Source: Shewanella cutis (lineage in GTDB: Bacteria > Pseudomonadota > Gammaproteobacteria > Enterobacterales > Shewanellaceae). Taken from it: a DNA stretch of 64,000 nt. The DNA is taken from assembly GCF_022410515.1 (NCBI RefSeq), contig NZ_JACSDI010000022.1, positions 1 through 64,000 on the forward strand. The letters run 5' to 3'. The position numbers and the translations under genes are program-made. Below, piece by piece: positions 7,204-16,782 of the stretch (its first letter is position 1; every line of letters starts with the position of its first letter). The notes beneath the pieces were generated by a model that saw only the letters and a program-made list of their open reading frames with translations, was not told the DNA's origin and searched no databases.

Positions 7204-8568
7204 TTACTTCTTTATTTTAACCGGGCGCTGCCAGCCTGTGAGGTGTTTTTGTTTAACACGGGTGATCACTAGCTCGTCCTCACCCACATCACGGGTAATG
7301 GTTGACCCTGCACCGAGCGTCGCGCCTTTACCAATGGTCACCGGTGCCACCAGTTGAGTATCACTCCCCACAAACACATTATCTTCAATCACAGTGAGAT
7401 GCTTATTCGCCCCATCGTAATTGCAGGTGATAGTGCCAGCACCAATATTCACGCCAGCACCAATTTGCGCATCACCCAAATAAGCTAAGTGACCCGCCTT
7501 AGAACCCACACCTAAAACGGCTTTTTTCATCTCAACAAAGTTGCCGATATGGGCATCTTGCATTAATTCAGCACCAGGACGTAAACGGGCAAAAGGCCCT
7601 GCGCTTGCTGCAACACCCAGTTTAGCGCCTTCGATAATAGAGTTAGGTTTGATTTCGGCATTATCGGCAATTTCACAATCAATAAGAATTGCGCCAGCAC
7701 CAATAGTGACATTATTACCTATTACCACTTTACCTTCGAAAATCACGTTCACATCGACCATCACATCCATACCGACAGTCACTTCACCACGGATATCAAT
7801 ACGGCTTGGGTCACGTAGATTCGCACCAGCAATCATCAGTTTTTCGGCTTCACGGGCTTGGTAAGCTCGCTCTAATTGGGCGAGCTGCACGCGGTTGTTA
7901 GCACCTTCCACTTCGATAGCAGATTGCGGCTGAGCGGTATTAATCTCAATCCCGTCGGCGTGGGCCATGGCGATAATATCAGTGAGATAGTATTCGCCCT
8001 GAGCATTGTTATTCGATAAACGGCCAAGCCAGGTTTTCAATGCATTACCTGGGACAGCCATAATGCCCGTATTGACTTCATTAATGGCAAGTTGTTCTGG
8101 ATTTGCATCTTTTTGCTCAACAATGCCAATCACCTTACCTTGCTCACGCACAATTCGGCCATAACCCGTTGGATTAGCAAGATTAACCGTTAAAATCGCC
8201 ACGCCATTATCGGGACGCGCAGCAAGCAAAGCTTCAAGCGTAGAGGCTTGGATTAATGGCACATCACCGTAAAGGATCAGTACAGTATCATTATCGTCGA
8301 TATTCGGAATGGCCTGCGCCACAGCATGGCCTGTGCCCAACTGCTCCGCTTGCAACATCCAATTCAGCTTTTGTTCGCCCAATGTGGATTTTAATTTATC
8401 GGCACCGTAGCCATAAACGAGCTGAATAGAGTCACTGCCAATACTGTTTGCAGTATCAATCACATGCTGCACCATGCTCTTATGGGCGATAGGATGTAAT
8501 ACCTTAGGAAGATCCGAGCGCATGCGAGTTCCTTTTCCTGCCGCTAAGATCACTACATTTAATGCCAT
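7204..8568 (-). CDS. glmU: Bifunctional N-acetylglucosamine-1-phosphate uridyltransferase / glucosamine-1-phosphate acetyltransferase GlmU
   Basis: GlmU acetylates glucosamine-1-phosphate and then couples it to UTP to give UDP-GlcNAc for peptidoglycan and lipid A. The N-terminal nucleotidyltransferase domain starts with VVILAAGKGTRMRSDLPKVL; the C-terminal half is a left-handed beta helix of hexapeptide repeats (IGNNVTIGAGAILIDCEI, IGAGVNIGAGTITCNYDGANK). The start at 8568 gives 454 residues, close to other GlmU proteins; ATGs at 8574 and 8589 are in frame and possible. It sits directly downstream of the ATP synthase operon, as in E. coli, but behind a terminator. Confidence 0.97.
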   Translation of the reverse strand: MALNVVILAAGKGTRMRSDLPKVLHPIAHKSMVQHVIDTANSIGSDSIQLVYGYGADKLKSTLGEQKLNWMLQAEQLGTGHAVAQAIPNIDDNDTVLILYGDVPLIQASTLEALLAARPDNGVAILTVNLANPTGYGRIVREQGKVIGIVEQKDANPEQLAINEVNTGIMAVPGNALKTWLGRLSNNNAQGEYYLTDIIAMAHADGIEINTAQPQSAIEVEGANNRVQLAQLERAYQAREAEKLMIAGANLRDPSRIDIRGEVTVGMDVMVDVNVIFEGKVVIGNNVTIGAGAILIDCEIADNAEIKPNSIIEGAKLGVAASAGPFARLRPGAELMQDAHIGNFVEMKKAVLGVGSKAGHLAYLGDAQIGAGVNIGAGTITCNYDGANKHLTVIEDNVFVGSDTQLVAPVTIGKGATLGAGSTITRDVGEDELVITRVKQKHLTGWQRPVKIKK

Positions 8569-8687
8569 TGCCATATCCTTGATTAACATCCCAAAGGGAT
8601 AAACTGAGCTCGATTTTATGACACAATTTTAACGGAAAGGCACAGCAAAGCGAAAGGCAGATATCAAAACGCAGCGAAAAAACCAAC

Positions 8688-8722
8688 AAAAAAGGCGGGT
8701 ATCTTTCGATAACCGCCTTTTA
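8688..8722 (-). terminator. Terminator of the atp operon
   Basis: A 13-bp stem with one mismatch (8691-8703 with 8708-8720) carries AAAGGCGG/CCGCCTTT arms followed on the minus strand by a TTTTTTGTT run. It lies about 18 bases after the atpC stop. Confidence 0.88.
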
Positions 8723-8738
8723 TCACAAACAATAACCT

Positions 8739-9167
8739 TTATCTGGCAATGTTTTTCTTGATGGTTTCAACAACACGTAATTGAGCCATTGCTTTCGCTA
8801 ACTCAACCATAGCGGCGTCATAATTGAAGTCCGCACCCGCAGTTGCCATATGGGCTTCTGCACGACGCTTGGCTTCTAATGCTGCCTGCTCATCAATATC
8901 TTTGGCACGCATAACCACATCAGCCAACACAGAAACAGAAGAAGGTTGTACTTCCAGTAAACCACCAGAAAGGTAAAACACTTCTTCGCTGCCGTCTTGT
9001 TTGACGATGCGCGCCATGCCAGGTTTGATATAGCTTAACAGTGGAGCGTGGCCATGCATGATGCCCAACTCACCTTCAGAACCGGTCACTTGTAGGCTAG
9101 CTACGCGACCAGAGAAGATGCTGCTCTCTGCGCTTACTATATCAAGCTGTACTGTCATGGCTGCCAT
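8739..9167 (-). CDS. atpC: ATP synthase F1 epsilon subunit
   Basis: The 142-residue epsilon subunit of the F1 central stalk has an N-terminal beta sandwich (VQLDIVSAESSIFSGRV, GELGIMHGHAPLLSYIKPG) and a C-terminal helical hairpin (about 90-140) that can act as an auto-inhibitor. The first ATG has GGAG six bases upstream. It is the last gene of the operon. Confidence 0.97.
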   Translation of the reverse strand: MAAMTVQLDIVSAESSIFSGRVASLQVTGSEGELGIMHGHAPLLSYIKPGMARIVKQDGSEEVFYLSGGLLEVQPSSVSVLADVVMRAKDIDEQAALEAKRRAEAHMATAGADFNYDAAMVELAKAMAQLRVVETIKKNIAR

Positions 9168-9203
9168 CCCGTTCTCCTTAAAAAACTAAGTATGACTACT
9201 TAG

Positions 9204-10595
9204 TTATTTCTTTTTGTTAGCTTTCTCGACAGCTTCGTCGATAGAACCAACCATGTAGAACGCTTGTTCTGGAATGTGGTCGAACTCGCCACTCAGAATT
9301 CCCTTGAAGCCACGGATAGTGTCTTTCAGAGATACGTACTTACCAGGAGAACCAGTAAAGACTTCTGCTACGTGGAAAGGCTGAGACAAGAAACGCTCAA
9401 TCTTACGTGCACGGGAAACGGTCATCTTGTCATCATCTGACAATTCGTCCATACCCAGAATCGCAATAATGTCTTTCAGCTCTTTGTAGCGTTGCAGAAC
9501 AGTTTGTACACCGTTAGCTACGTCATAGTGCTCTTGACCAACCACTAATGGATCTAATTGACGAGAAGTCGAATCCAATGGGTCAACCGCTGGGTAAATA
9601 CCCAGAGAAGCGATTTGACGTGACAATACAACAGTCGCATCTAAGTGAGCGAAGGTTGTTGCGGGTGACGGGTCAGTCAAGTCGTCCGCAGGTACGTATA
9701 CCGCTTGTACAGAGGTAATAGAACCCGTCTTAGTTGAAGTAATACGCTCTTGCAGAACGCCCATTTCTTCAGCCAGAGTGGGTTGGTAACCTACTGCAGA
9801 AGGCATACGACCTAACAGTGCTGATACTTCGGTACCGGCTAGGGTGTAACGGTAGATGTTGTCAACGAACAACAGAACGTCACGACCTTCGTCACGGAAT
9901 TTCTCAGCCATAGTCAGACCGGTCAGTGCTACACGCAGACGGTTTCCTGGTGGCTCGTTCATTTGGCCATACACCATGGCTACTTTGTCGAGAACGCCAG
10001 AATCCTTCATCTCGTAGTAGAAGTCGTTACCCTCACGAGTACGCTCACCTACACCGGCGAATACAGAAAGACCTGAGTGAGCTTTAGCGATGTTGTTAAT
10101 CAGTTCCATCATGTTAACTGTCTTACCAACACCCGCACCACCGAACAGACCTACTTTACCACCCTTAGCGAATGGACATACAAGGTCGATAACCTTGATA
10201 CCAGTCTCTAACAGTTCAGTCGTGTTTGATTGCTCTTCGTATGAAGGAGCGCTGCGGTGAATCACATAACGTTCTTCTTCACCGATTGCACCCGCTTCAT
10301 CAATAGGGTCACCTAAAACGTTCATGATACGGCCAAGAGTGGCTGTACCAACAGGAACAGAAATAGGTGAACCTGAGTTTACTACCTCAAGACCACGACG
10401 CAGACCATCAGAAGTTCCCATAGCGATGGTACGAACTACACCACCACCTAGTTGTTGCTGAACTTCCAGCACCAAACCATTACAGGAGCCTTCACCTGTG
10501 ATCTTCAGAGCGTCATATACCTGAGGTACGGCATCTTGTGGAAACTCTACGTCCACAACCGCGCCAATCACTTGGACAACAGTACCTGTGCTCAT
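9204..10595 (-). CDS. atpD: ATP synthase F1 beta subunit
   Basis: The catalytic subunit of F1, 463 residues. The Walker A loop GGAGVGKT is at residues 152-159, the catalytic GERTREGND follows, and LLFVDNIYRYTLAGTEVS contains the Walker B aspartate. Three beta subunits alternate with alpha and make ATP from ADP and phosphate using rotation of gamma. The sequence is highly conserved with E. coli AtpD. It lies 35 bases after atpG. Confidence 0.99.
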   Translation of the reverse strand: MSTGTVVQVIGAVVDVEFPQDAVPQVYDALKITGEGSCNGLVLEVQQQLGGGVVRTIAMGTSDGLRRGLEVVNSGSPISVPVGTATLGRIMNVLGDPIDEAGAIGEEERYVIHRSAPSYEEQSNTTELLETGIKVIDLVCPFAKGGKVGLFGGAGVGKTVNMMELINNIAKAHSGLSVFAGVGERTREGNDFYYEMKDSGVLDKVAMVYGQMNEPPGNRLRVALTGLTMAEKFRDEGRDVLLFVDNIYRYTLAGTEVSALLGRMPSAVGYQPTLAEEMGVLQERITSTKTGSITSVQAVYVPADDLTDPSPATTFAHLDATVVLSRQIASLGIYPAVDPLDSTSRQLDPLVVGQEHYDVANGVQTVLQRYKELKDIIAILGMDELSDDDKMTVSRARKIERFLSQPFHVAEVFTGSPGKYVSLKDTIRGFKGILSGEFDHIPEQAFYMVGSIDEAVEKANKKK

Positions 10596-10630
10596 GATTA
10601 ATCCTCTAAAACTTGTATTCGTTACCTAAC

Positions 10631-11491
10631 CTAAACCGCAGAGGCACCAGAAACAATTTCCGACAGTTCCTGCGTAATCGCAGCCTGACGAGCCTTGTTA
10701 TAGACCAATTGCAAATCGTCAATTAGTGTACCCGCGTTGTCAGTTGCCGCCTTCATCGCCACCATACGGGCAGCTTGTTCAGAAGCAATGTTTTCAACAA
10801 CACCTTGGTAAACCTGAGATTCTACATAACGAACCAATAAGGTATCCAAAAGGGCTTTTGGATCAGGTTCGTAAATGTAGTCCCAACGATGAGCAACCTC
10901 ATCATCTTCCGATTTAGGCAAAGGTAGCAGCTGCTCGATCACAGGAGTCTGCGTCATAGTGTTGACAAACTTGTTGAACACTACATACAGACGATCCAGT
11001 TTGCCTTCGTTGTAAGCTTCTAACATGACCTGCACAGTACCAATTAAGTCATTCAATTTAGGTGCATCACCTAAACCCGATGCTTGTGCCGATACTTGTC
11101 CGCCGAAACTTTTGAAAAACTGCACACTACGAGCACCAATTGGGCAAAATTCAAATTCTGCACCTTGCTCTTTCCAGCTTTTCACGTCTGCTACAACCTT
11201 TTTAAAGAGGTTGACGTTCAGACCACCACAAAGGCCACGGTCGGTTGCTACAACAATGTAACCAACCCGCTTAGCCTCTCTCACCTCTAAGTAGGGGTGT
11301 TTATACTCGAGAGAACCTTGCGCTACGTGACCGATCACCTTACGCATGCTTTCCGCGTATGGACGGCTCGCAGCCATGCGTTCCTGCGCTCTGCGCATTT
11401 TGCTGGCTGCCACCATTTCCATGGCGGACGTGATCTTCTGAGTGTTTTTAACACTCGCGATCTTGGTTTTAATCTCTTTAGCGCCGGCCAT
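10631..11491 (-). CDS. atpG: ATP synthase F1 gamma subunit
   Basis: The rotating central shaft, 286 residues. The N-terminal helix begins AKEIKTKIASVKNTQKIT and includes MEMVAASKMRRAQ; the C-terminal helix ends NKARQAAITQELSEIVSGASAV, both standard for gamma. A Rossmann-like middle domain carries VATDRGLCGGLN. It follows atpA by 50 bases. Confidence 0.98.
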   Translation of the reverse strand: MAGAKEIKTKIASVKNTQKITSAMEMVAASKMRRAQERMAASRPYAESMRKVIGHVAQGSLEYKHPYLEVREAKRVGYIVVATDRGLCGGLNVNLFKKVVADVKSWKEQGAEFEFCPIGARSVQFFKSFGGQVSAQASGLGDAPKLNDLIGTVQVMLEAYNEGKLDRLYVVFNKFVNTMTQTPVIEQLLPLPKSEDDEVAHRWDYIYEPDPKALLDTLLVRYVESQVYQGVVENIASEQAARMVAMKAATDNAGTLIDDLQLVYNKARQAAITQELSEIVSGASAV

Positions 11492-11541
11492 CTCTACTCT
11501 CCAATCTGGACCTGAGGTGCCTTAAGACACCTCTATCATTG

Positions 11542-13083
11542 TTACCAGGTTTGGGTTGCTACGAACTTGTCGAGGCCAGCTTTTAATTCAGCTTCGATAT
11601 CGGCGTTATAATCGCCAGTCTCGTTGATAAGCTTGATTAAAGCAGCATGCTCGCTGTTCATGTACGAGAGCAGAGCGGCTTCGAAATCACCAACTTTTTT
11701 CAGCTCAACGCCCTTCAGGTAACCTTTTTCAGCTGCGAAAATTGACACAGCTTGAGCGGCTACGCTCATAGGAGCATATTGTTTTTGCTTCATCAGTTCG
11801 GTAACACGCACACCATGCTCTAATTGAGCACGAGTTGCATCGTCAAGATCAGATGCAAACTGTGAGAACGCAGCAAGTTCACGATACTGTGCTAGAGCGG
11901 TACGGATACCACCAGACAGTTTCTTGATGATCTTAGTCTGAGCCGCACCACCAACACGAGAAACAGAAATACCTGGGTTAACCGCTGGACGTAAGCCAGA
12001 GTTAAACAGATCGGTCTCAAGGAAGATCTGACCGTCAGTAATCGAAATTACGTTGGTCGGTACGAATGCAGATACGTCACCCGCCTGAGTTTCAATAATA
12101 GGCAGTGCGGTTAAAGAACCAGTTTTACCTGTTACTGCACCTTTAGTGAACTTTTCTACATACTCTTCGTTTACGCGTGAAGCACGCTCTAATAAACGAG
12201 AGTGTAGATAGAATACGTCACCAGGATAAGCTTCACGGCCTGGTGGACGCTTCAGCAGTAACGAGATCTGACGGTAAGCAACAGCTTGCTTAGACAGGTC
12301 ATCGTATACGATCAGAGCATCTTCACCGCGGTCGCGGAAGTATTCACCCATAGCACAACCAGAGTACGGTGCTAAGTATTGCAGTGCTGCAGCTTCAGAA
12401 GCTGTTGCAACCACAACGATAGTGTTAGCTAACGCACCGTGTTCTTCTAGCTTACGTACAACGTTAGCAATAGTAGAAGCCTTTTGGCCTACCGCTACGT
12501 ACACGCACTTAATGCCAGAATCACGTTGGTTGATGATTGCATCGATCGCCATCGCTGTTTTGCCAGTTTGACGGTCGCCAATGATCAATTCACGTTGGCC
12601 ACGACCGATTGGGATCATAGCGTCAACGGCTTTATAACCAGTTTGAACTGGTTGATCTACTGACTTACGTTCGATAACACCTGGAGCAATCACTTCAACA
12701 GGAGAGAAACCATCGTTGTCGATCGCTCCTTTACCGTCGATAGGCTCACCCAGAGTGTTAACTACGCGGCCTAACAGGCCACGACCGACTGGAACTTCCA
12801 GAATACGGCCAGTAGTTTTAACTTTTACGCCCTCTGCTAAATCAGCATAAGGGCCCATTACTACGGCACCGACAGAATCACGTTCAAGGTTCAACGCGAT
12901 TGCAAAACGGCTACCAGGCAGTTCGATCATTTCACCTTGCATCACATCGGCTAGGCCGTGGATGCGGATAATGCCGTCACTTACCGCAACGATAGTTCCT
13001 TCGTTACGAGATTCGCTAACGACTTCGAACTGCTCGATCCGCTGCTTAATCAGATCGCTGATTTCAGTGGAATTCAGTTGCAT
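11542..13083 (-). CDS. atpA: ATP synthase F1 alpha subunit
   Basis: The non-catalytic nucleotide-binding subunit. Starting at ATG 13083 (GGGAG seven bases upstream) it has 513 residues, the same as E. coli, with the P-loop GDRQTGKT at 169-176. An in-frame TTG two codons earlier (13089) is less likely. The conserved VNPGISVSRVGGAAQ segment carries the arginine finger that completes the beta catalytic site. Confidence 0.99.
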   Translation of the reverse strand: MQLNSTEISDLIKQRIEQFEVVSESRNEGTIVAVSDGIIRIHGLADVMQGEMIELPGSRFAIALNLERDSVGAVVMGPYADLAEGVKVKTTGRILEVPVGRGLLGRVVNTLGEPIDGKGAIDNDGFSPVEVIAPGVIERKSVDQPVQTGYKAVDAMIPIGRGQRELIIGDRQTGKTAMAIDAIINQRDSGIKCVYVAVGQKASTIANVVRKLEEHGALANTIVVVATASEAAALQYLAPYSGCAMGEYFRDRGEDALIVYDDLSKQAVAYRQISLLLKRPPGREAYPGDVFYLHSRLLERASRVNEEYVEKFTKGAVTGKTGSLTALPIIETQAGDVSAFVPTNVISITDGQIFLETDLFNSGLRPAVNPGISVSRVGGAAQTKIIKKLSGGIRTALAQYRELAAFSQFASDLDDATRAQLEHGVRVTELMKQKQYAPMSVAAQAVSIFAAEKGYLKGVELKKVGDFEAALLSYMNSEHAALIKLINETGDYNADIEAELKAGLDKFVATQTW

Positions 13084-13097
13084 GCTCAAACTCCCAA

Positions 13098-13631
13098 TTA
13101 CGACTGCAGCTTTTCAGACAGACGCGATAATTTACCGCGGACAGAGCCATCAATGACTAAGTCTCCTGCCTTAATGATTACACCGGCGATGAGCGCGGCG
13201 TCAGTGCTGCAATTCAGCTTAACTTTGCGTGCGAGACGTTTCTCTAAAGAAATACTGATCTGCTGCTGTTGTTCAGAGCTGAGCTCAGCTGCAGAAACCA
13301 CATCGGCTTCCACTTCTTTTGCCCACTCATTACGGTATTGAGCAAAAAGCTCAGATACAGCAGGTAGTACCTTTAAGCGACCGTTTTCAGCCATTACCTT
13401 TATCAAGTTCTGACCTTGCTCATTGATTTGCTCACCACACACACTAATAAAGAGTGCGGCAAGTTTAGTGCTGGCTAAAGAGCCAGTCAGCAGTGGCTTC
13501 ATGGTTTCGTTTTCACTAACCAAAGCGGCAAACGTGAGCATTTCAGCCCAGTTATCCACTGCATTGTGTTCAACAGCAATGTCAAAAGCTGCCTTTGCGT
13601 AAGGGCGAGCGATGGTGGTTAATTCAGCCAT
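13098..13631 (-). CDS. atpH: ATP synthase F1 delta subunit
   Basis: The 177-residue delta subunit links the top of F1 to the b-subunit stator. It begins ELTTIARPYAKAAFDIA, the family signature, and ends with the ADLVIDGSVRGKLSRL-type segment (here KAGDLVIDGSVRGKL). It lies between atpF and atpA with short gaps. Confidence 0.97.
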   Translation of the reverse strand: MAELTTIARPYAKAAFDIAVEHNAVDNWAEMLTFAALVSENETMKPLLTGSLASTKLAALFISVCGEQINEQGQNLIKVMAENGRLKVLPAVSELFAQYRNEWAKEVEADVVSAAELSSEQQQQISISLEKRLARKVKLNCSTDAALIAGVIIKAGDLVIDGSVRGKLSRLSEKLQS

Positions 13632-13647
13632 AACTCAAACTCCCTTA

Positions 13648-14118
13648 TCAAATTTCAGCGACAAGTTTATTAACTATGTCACTGTGGGCGGCTGGATCAA
13701 TAGAACGCTCAAGGATCTTCTCAGCACCCATGATGGCAAGAGTAGCAACCTGCTTGCGCAGATCCTCTTTCACGCGATTACGTTCAGCTTCAATTTCTGC
13801 TTTACCCTGAGCGATGATTTTTGCACGCTCAGCGTCTGCTTCGGCTTTAGCTTCTTCCACTATTTGAGCTTTACGCTTGTTAGCTTGCTCAATAATTTCG
13901 TTAGCCGTCACCTTGGCTTCTTTTAGTTGGTCAGTCGCTTTCGCTTGAGCCAACTCTAGGTCTTTTACCGCACGATCAGCATCAGCTAGACCGTCAGCAA
14001 TCCTTTTTTGGCGCGCTTCGATGGCATTCATCAAAGGGGGCCATACAAACTTCATGCAGAACCACACGAAGATGATAAAGGCGACCGTCTGACCGATTAG
14101 GGTAGCGTTGAAATTCAC
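13648..14118 (-). CDS. atpF: ATP synthase Fo b subunit
   Basis: The 156-residue peripheral-stalk subunit has one N-terminal membrane helix (about residues 5-26, LIGQTVAFIIFVWFCMKFVWPPL) and then a long charged helix rich in Ala, Glu and Lys that forms the dimeric stalk. Length and layout match E. coli AtpF. Confidence 0.97.
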   Translation of the reverse strand: MNFNATLIGQTVAFIIFVWFCMKFVWPPLMNAIEARQKRIADGLADADRAVKDLELAQAKATDQLKEAKVTANEIIEQANKRKAQIVEEAKAEADAERAKIIAQGKAEIEAERNRVKEDLRKQVATLAIMGAEKILERSIDPAAHSDIVNKLVAEI

Positions 14119-14156
14119 AACAGCCTCCTATTTAGAGTTAAGACAGAAGCGTTTTC

Positions 14157-14408
14157 TTACAGCATTGCACCCAGCGGGTTGGTGAACAGCATGAATAATG
14201 CGATACCAACACCGATCATTGTTACGGCGTCTAACAGACCCGCTACGATGAACATTTTAACTTGCAGCATAGGAGCCATTTCTGGTTGACGCGCAGCGCC
14301 TTCCAGGAACTTGCCACCTAATAAGCCGAAACCGATTGCAGTACCAAGAGCACCCATACCAATCAGCAGAGCAACAGCGATAGCTGTCATGCCTAAAATC
14401 GTTTCCAT
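14157..14408 (-). CDS. atpE: ATP synthase Fo c subunit
   Basis: The 83-residue ring proteolipid has two membrane helices joined by the polar loop RQP (residues 40-42). The ion-binding carboxylate is Asp60 in AGLLDAVTMIGVG. An Asp, and no Gln/Glu-Ser/Thr sodium motif in helix 1, indicates a proton-driven enzyme. Confidence 0.98.
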   Translation of the reverse strand: METILGMTAIAVALLIGMGALGTAIGFGLLGGKFLEGAARQPEMAPMLQVKMFIVAGLLDAVTMIGVGIALFMLFTNPLGAML

Positions 14409-14478
14409 CTGTATCTCCAGTATCTAAAATCTAAATCTAATTAGTTGATGATTTAGTTTAAAATTTCTTCAGCAATCC

Positions 14479-15273
14479 TTAATGATCTTCATGAGCCATG
14501 CTTAAATAAACAATGGTCAGCATCATGAAGATAAACGCCTGCAGCGTGATAACCAAAATGTGGAAAATTAACCAACCTAGTTGCAGAGTCACACCTAGGG
14601 AAGATAATAACAAGTTGGTTCCATACATCAGCGCAATAAGGATGAAGATCAACTCACCTGCGTACAAGTTACCAAATAGACGCAATGCCAATGAAATTGG
14701 CTTAGCGATTAAAGTAACAGTCTCTAATAGGAGGTTGACGGGTATCATTGCCTTATGGTTAAAGGGCTGTAGCGTCAGTTCTTTAACAAAACCAGACACG
14801 CCTTTGACCTTAATGCTGTAGTAAATAATCAGCACAAACACACCGATAGCTAAGCTGAAGGTGATGTTTACGTCAGTCGTCGGAACCACTTTTAAGTATG
14901 GAATTCCCGCTAAACTTGCTAACCAAGGTAGCCAGTCTACAGGAAGCATATCCATGAAGTTCATCATGAATACCCATACAAAAATGGTCAGAGCTAAAGG
15001 CGCGATCAGGGCATTGCGGCCATGAAAACTTTCTTTCACGCTGTTATCAACGAACTCTACGATCATCTCGATAAAGCATTGCAGCTTACCGGGAACACCT
15101 GAAGTCGCTTTTTTACCAACACTACGGAAAATCCACAGGAACAGAACACCAAGACCAACCGAAAAGAACAACGAATCAATGTGCCATGTCCAGAAACCTT
15201 CACCAACGTGTAGGTTGGTAAGGTGATGCTGGATATAGCCCTGCGGTGTTAACGCTTCACCAGGTGCAGCCAT
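14479..15273 (-). CDS. atpB: ATP synthase Fo a subunit
   Basis: The 264-residue channel subunit has five to six membrane helices. The essential arginine is Arg198 in SLALRLFGNLYAGELI. It provides the two half-channels for protons next to the c ring. It lies 12 bases after atpI. Confidence 0.98.
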   Translation of the reverse strand: MAAPGEALTPQGYIQHHLTNLHVGEGFWTWHIDSLFFSVGLGVLFLWIFRSVGKKATSGVPGKLQCFIEMIVEFVDNSVKESFHGRNALIAPLALTIFVWVFMMNFMDMLPVDWLPWLASLAGIPYLKVVPTTDVNITFSLAIGVFVLIIYYSIKVKGVSGFVKELTLQPFNHKAMIPVNLLLETVTLIAKPISLALRLFGNLYAGELIFILIALMYGTNLLLSSLGVTLQLGWLIFHILVITLQAFIFMMLTIVYLSMAHEDH

Positions 15274-15285
15274 GATTCATCCCAC

Positions 15286-15669
15286 TTAACTTTGCTTGAA
15301 GTATAAAGGAGCTGTCCAATGCACGATTAACGTCAGCACGTAACAAACAAAAAGCGGCATAAATGCGACCTTAAGATTGATAAACACTAGCGAAAACATT
15401 GCTATGGTTAACAGCAACTTTACCGCTTCCCCCCAGTAAAAAGTTTTAATCACTTTTGCAGCTGAACTTGCTCCCGTATGGGAGAAAGCGAGGGTCGCGA
15501 ATACAAAATTAGGGAGTACAGCAATTGAACCACCTGCTAACGCAGAATAGCCAAACTGAACTCCCCACACGACGAAAAAGAGAATTGAAGCACCCCCAGC
15601 CACCGCCGCCTGCATCATCACCAATTTATAGGCTGACCACCGGCCACGGCGCGCTAAAACCTTACTCAA
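15286..15669 (-). CDS. atpI: ATP synthase assembly protein AtpI
   Basis: The small membrane protein helps assemble the c ring or Fo and heads the operon. I choose the TTG at 15669, giving 127 residues (E. coli AtpI has 126) starting LSKVLARRGRWSAYKLV, because GGAG lies eight bases upstream. The open frame extends upstream to an ATG at 15741, but those 24 residues are polar, basic and not family-like. Four hydrophobic segments fit the family. The promoter for the operon should lie in the 15670-15894 stretch. Confidence 0.85.
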   Translation of the reverse strand: MSKVLARRGRWSAYKLVMMQAAVAGGASILFFVVWGVQFGYSALAGGSIAVLPNFVFATLAFSHTGASSAAKVIKTFYWGEAVKLLLTIAMFSLVFINLKVAFMPLFVCYVLTLIVHWTAPLYFKQS

Positions 15670-15894
15670 CTCATCTTCTCCGCATTTATACTTTTTGTTT
15701 CGATGACCGGATGACAAATATCCGTATTTATGTCCATGCACAAAAAGCTTGCGAAAGTATACCTTTTCACGCCTTCATTGCAACTTAGAGATAAGGAAAA
15801 ACAGCACTTTTAACGTGATATAGCGCCAAAACAGTCAAAATCCAAAATTAACAAATGTCACAAATTTACATTAAAAACTGTTAATCTACAGACA

Positions 15895-16773
15895 TTAACG
15901 AATTTTGCTAAGAATTCCGTCTAATTCAGCCAGATTCTGATAGTTAATTACAATTTTACCCTTACCCTTACTGCTATGAGCTATCGAAACTTTGGCACCT
16001 AATCTTTCAATTAACTGCTGCTCTAAACGACAAACATCTTGATCTTTAGTCGTAGTTTCGACGGGTTTGGGCGGATTTAAGGTTTGATTAATTAATCGTT
16101 CAGTTTCACGAACGGTTAATTCCTTGGCTGCAACTAATCTCGCCAGGTTTGTTTGTTCTTCACCCTCAATTGCGAGTAAAGCGCGCGCATGGCCCATATC
16201 AATATCGCCATACTCGAGTAGACGCTTAACCGGTTCATTTAAACCGTTTAAACGCAACAAGTTAGATACACTCGCCCGAGATTTTCCCACAACATCGGCA
16301 ACCTGTTGGTGAGTCAGTTCAAATTCTTGCATTAAACGTTGTAATGCTATGGCTTCTTCCATCGCATTTAAGTCTTCACGTTGAATATTTTCGATCAACG
16401 CGATAGCAACAGCAGCTTCATCGGGAACAGGTTTTACAATACAGGGAATTTTATCCACACCAGCCAATTGAGAAGCACGCCAACGGCGTTCACCCGCGAT
16501 GATCTCATACTGGGTCTCACTCACAGGGCGTACCACAATTGGCTGGATAATGCCTTGATTGCGAATCGAATGGGCTAATTCTTCCAAGGCTTCTGGAGAC
16601 ATGTCTTTACGTGGTTGATACTTTCCAGGCTGTAAAAGGTCGAGATCTAAATGAATCAGCTCTTCTTTTTTATCGACAACAGCCACTTCTTCCGTCTGTT
16701 TTTTATTGGCGGCGTGACTATGGCTCAGTAAAGCATCTAGCCCTTTACCTAACCCTCTTTTCTTTAACGTCAT
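15895..16773 (-). CDS. parB: Chromosome partition protein ParB
   Basis: ParB binds parS sites near the origin, spreads as a CTP-dependent clamp and works with ParA to segregate origins. The 292-residue protein shows a ParB/Srx CTPase domain (about 37-127) with the motif AGERRWRASQLAG, an ENIQREDLNAMEEA segment, a helix-turn-helix for parS (LTHQQVADVVGKSRASVSNLLRL) and a C-terminal dimerisation domain. It lies 9 bases downstream of parA. Five candidate parS sites are found at 37.7-50.5 kb. Confidence 0.97.
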   Translation of the reverse strand: MTLKKRGLGKGLDALLSHSHAANKKQTEEVAVVDKKEELIHLDLDLLQPGKYQPRKDMSPEALEELAHSIRNQGIIQPIVVRPVSETQYEIIAGERRWRASQLAGVDKIPCIVKPVPDEAAVAIALIENIQREDLNAMEEAIALQRLMQEFELTHQQVADVVGKSRASVSNLLRLNGLNEPVKRLLEYGDIDMGHARALLAIEGEEQTNLARLVAAKELTVRETERLINQTLNPPKPVETTTKDQDVCRLEQQLIERLGAKVSIAHSSKGKGKIVINYQNLAELDGILSKIR

Positions 16774-16782
16774 GGTTATCCT

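Noticed and set aside
15670..15741. N-terminal extension of AtpI to an ATG at 15741
   Set aside because: The added 24 residues are polar and unlike AtpI; the TTG at 15669 has a good ribosome binding site and gives the usual length.
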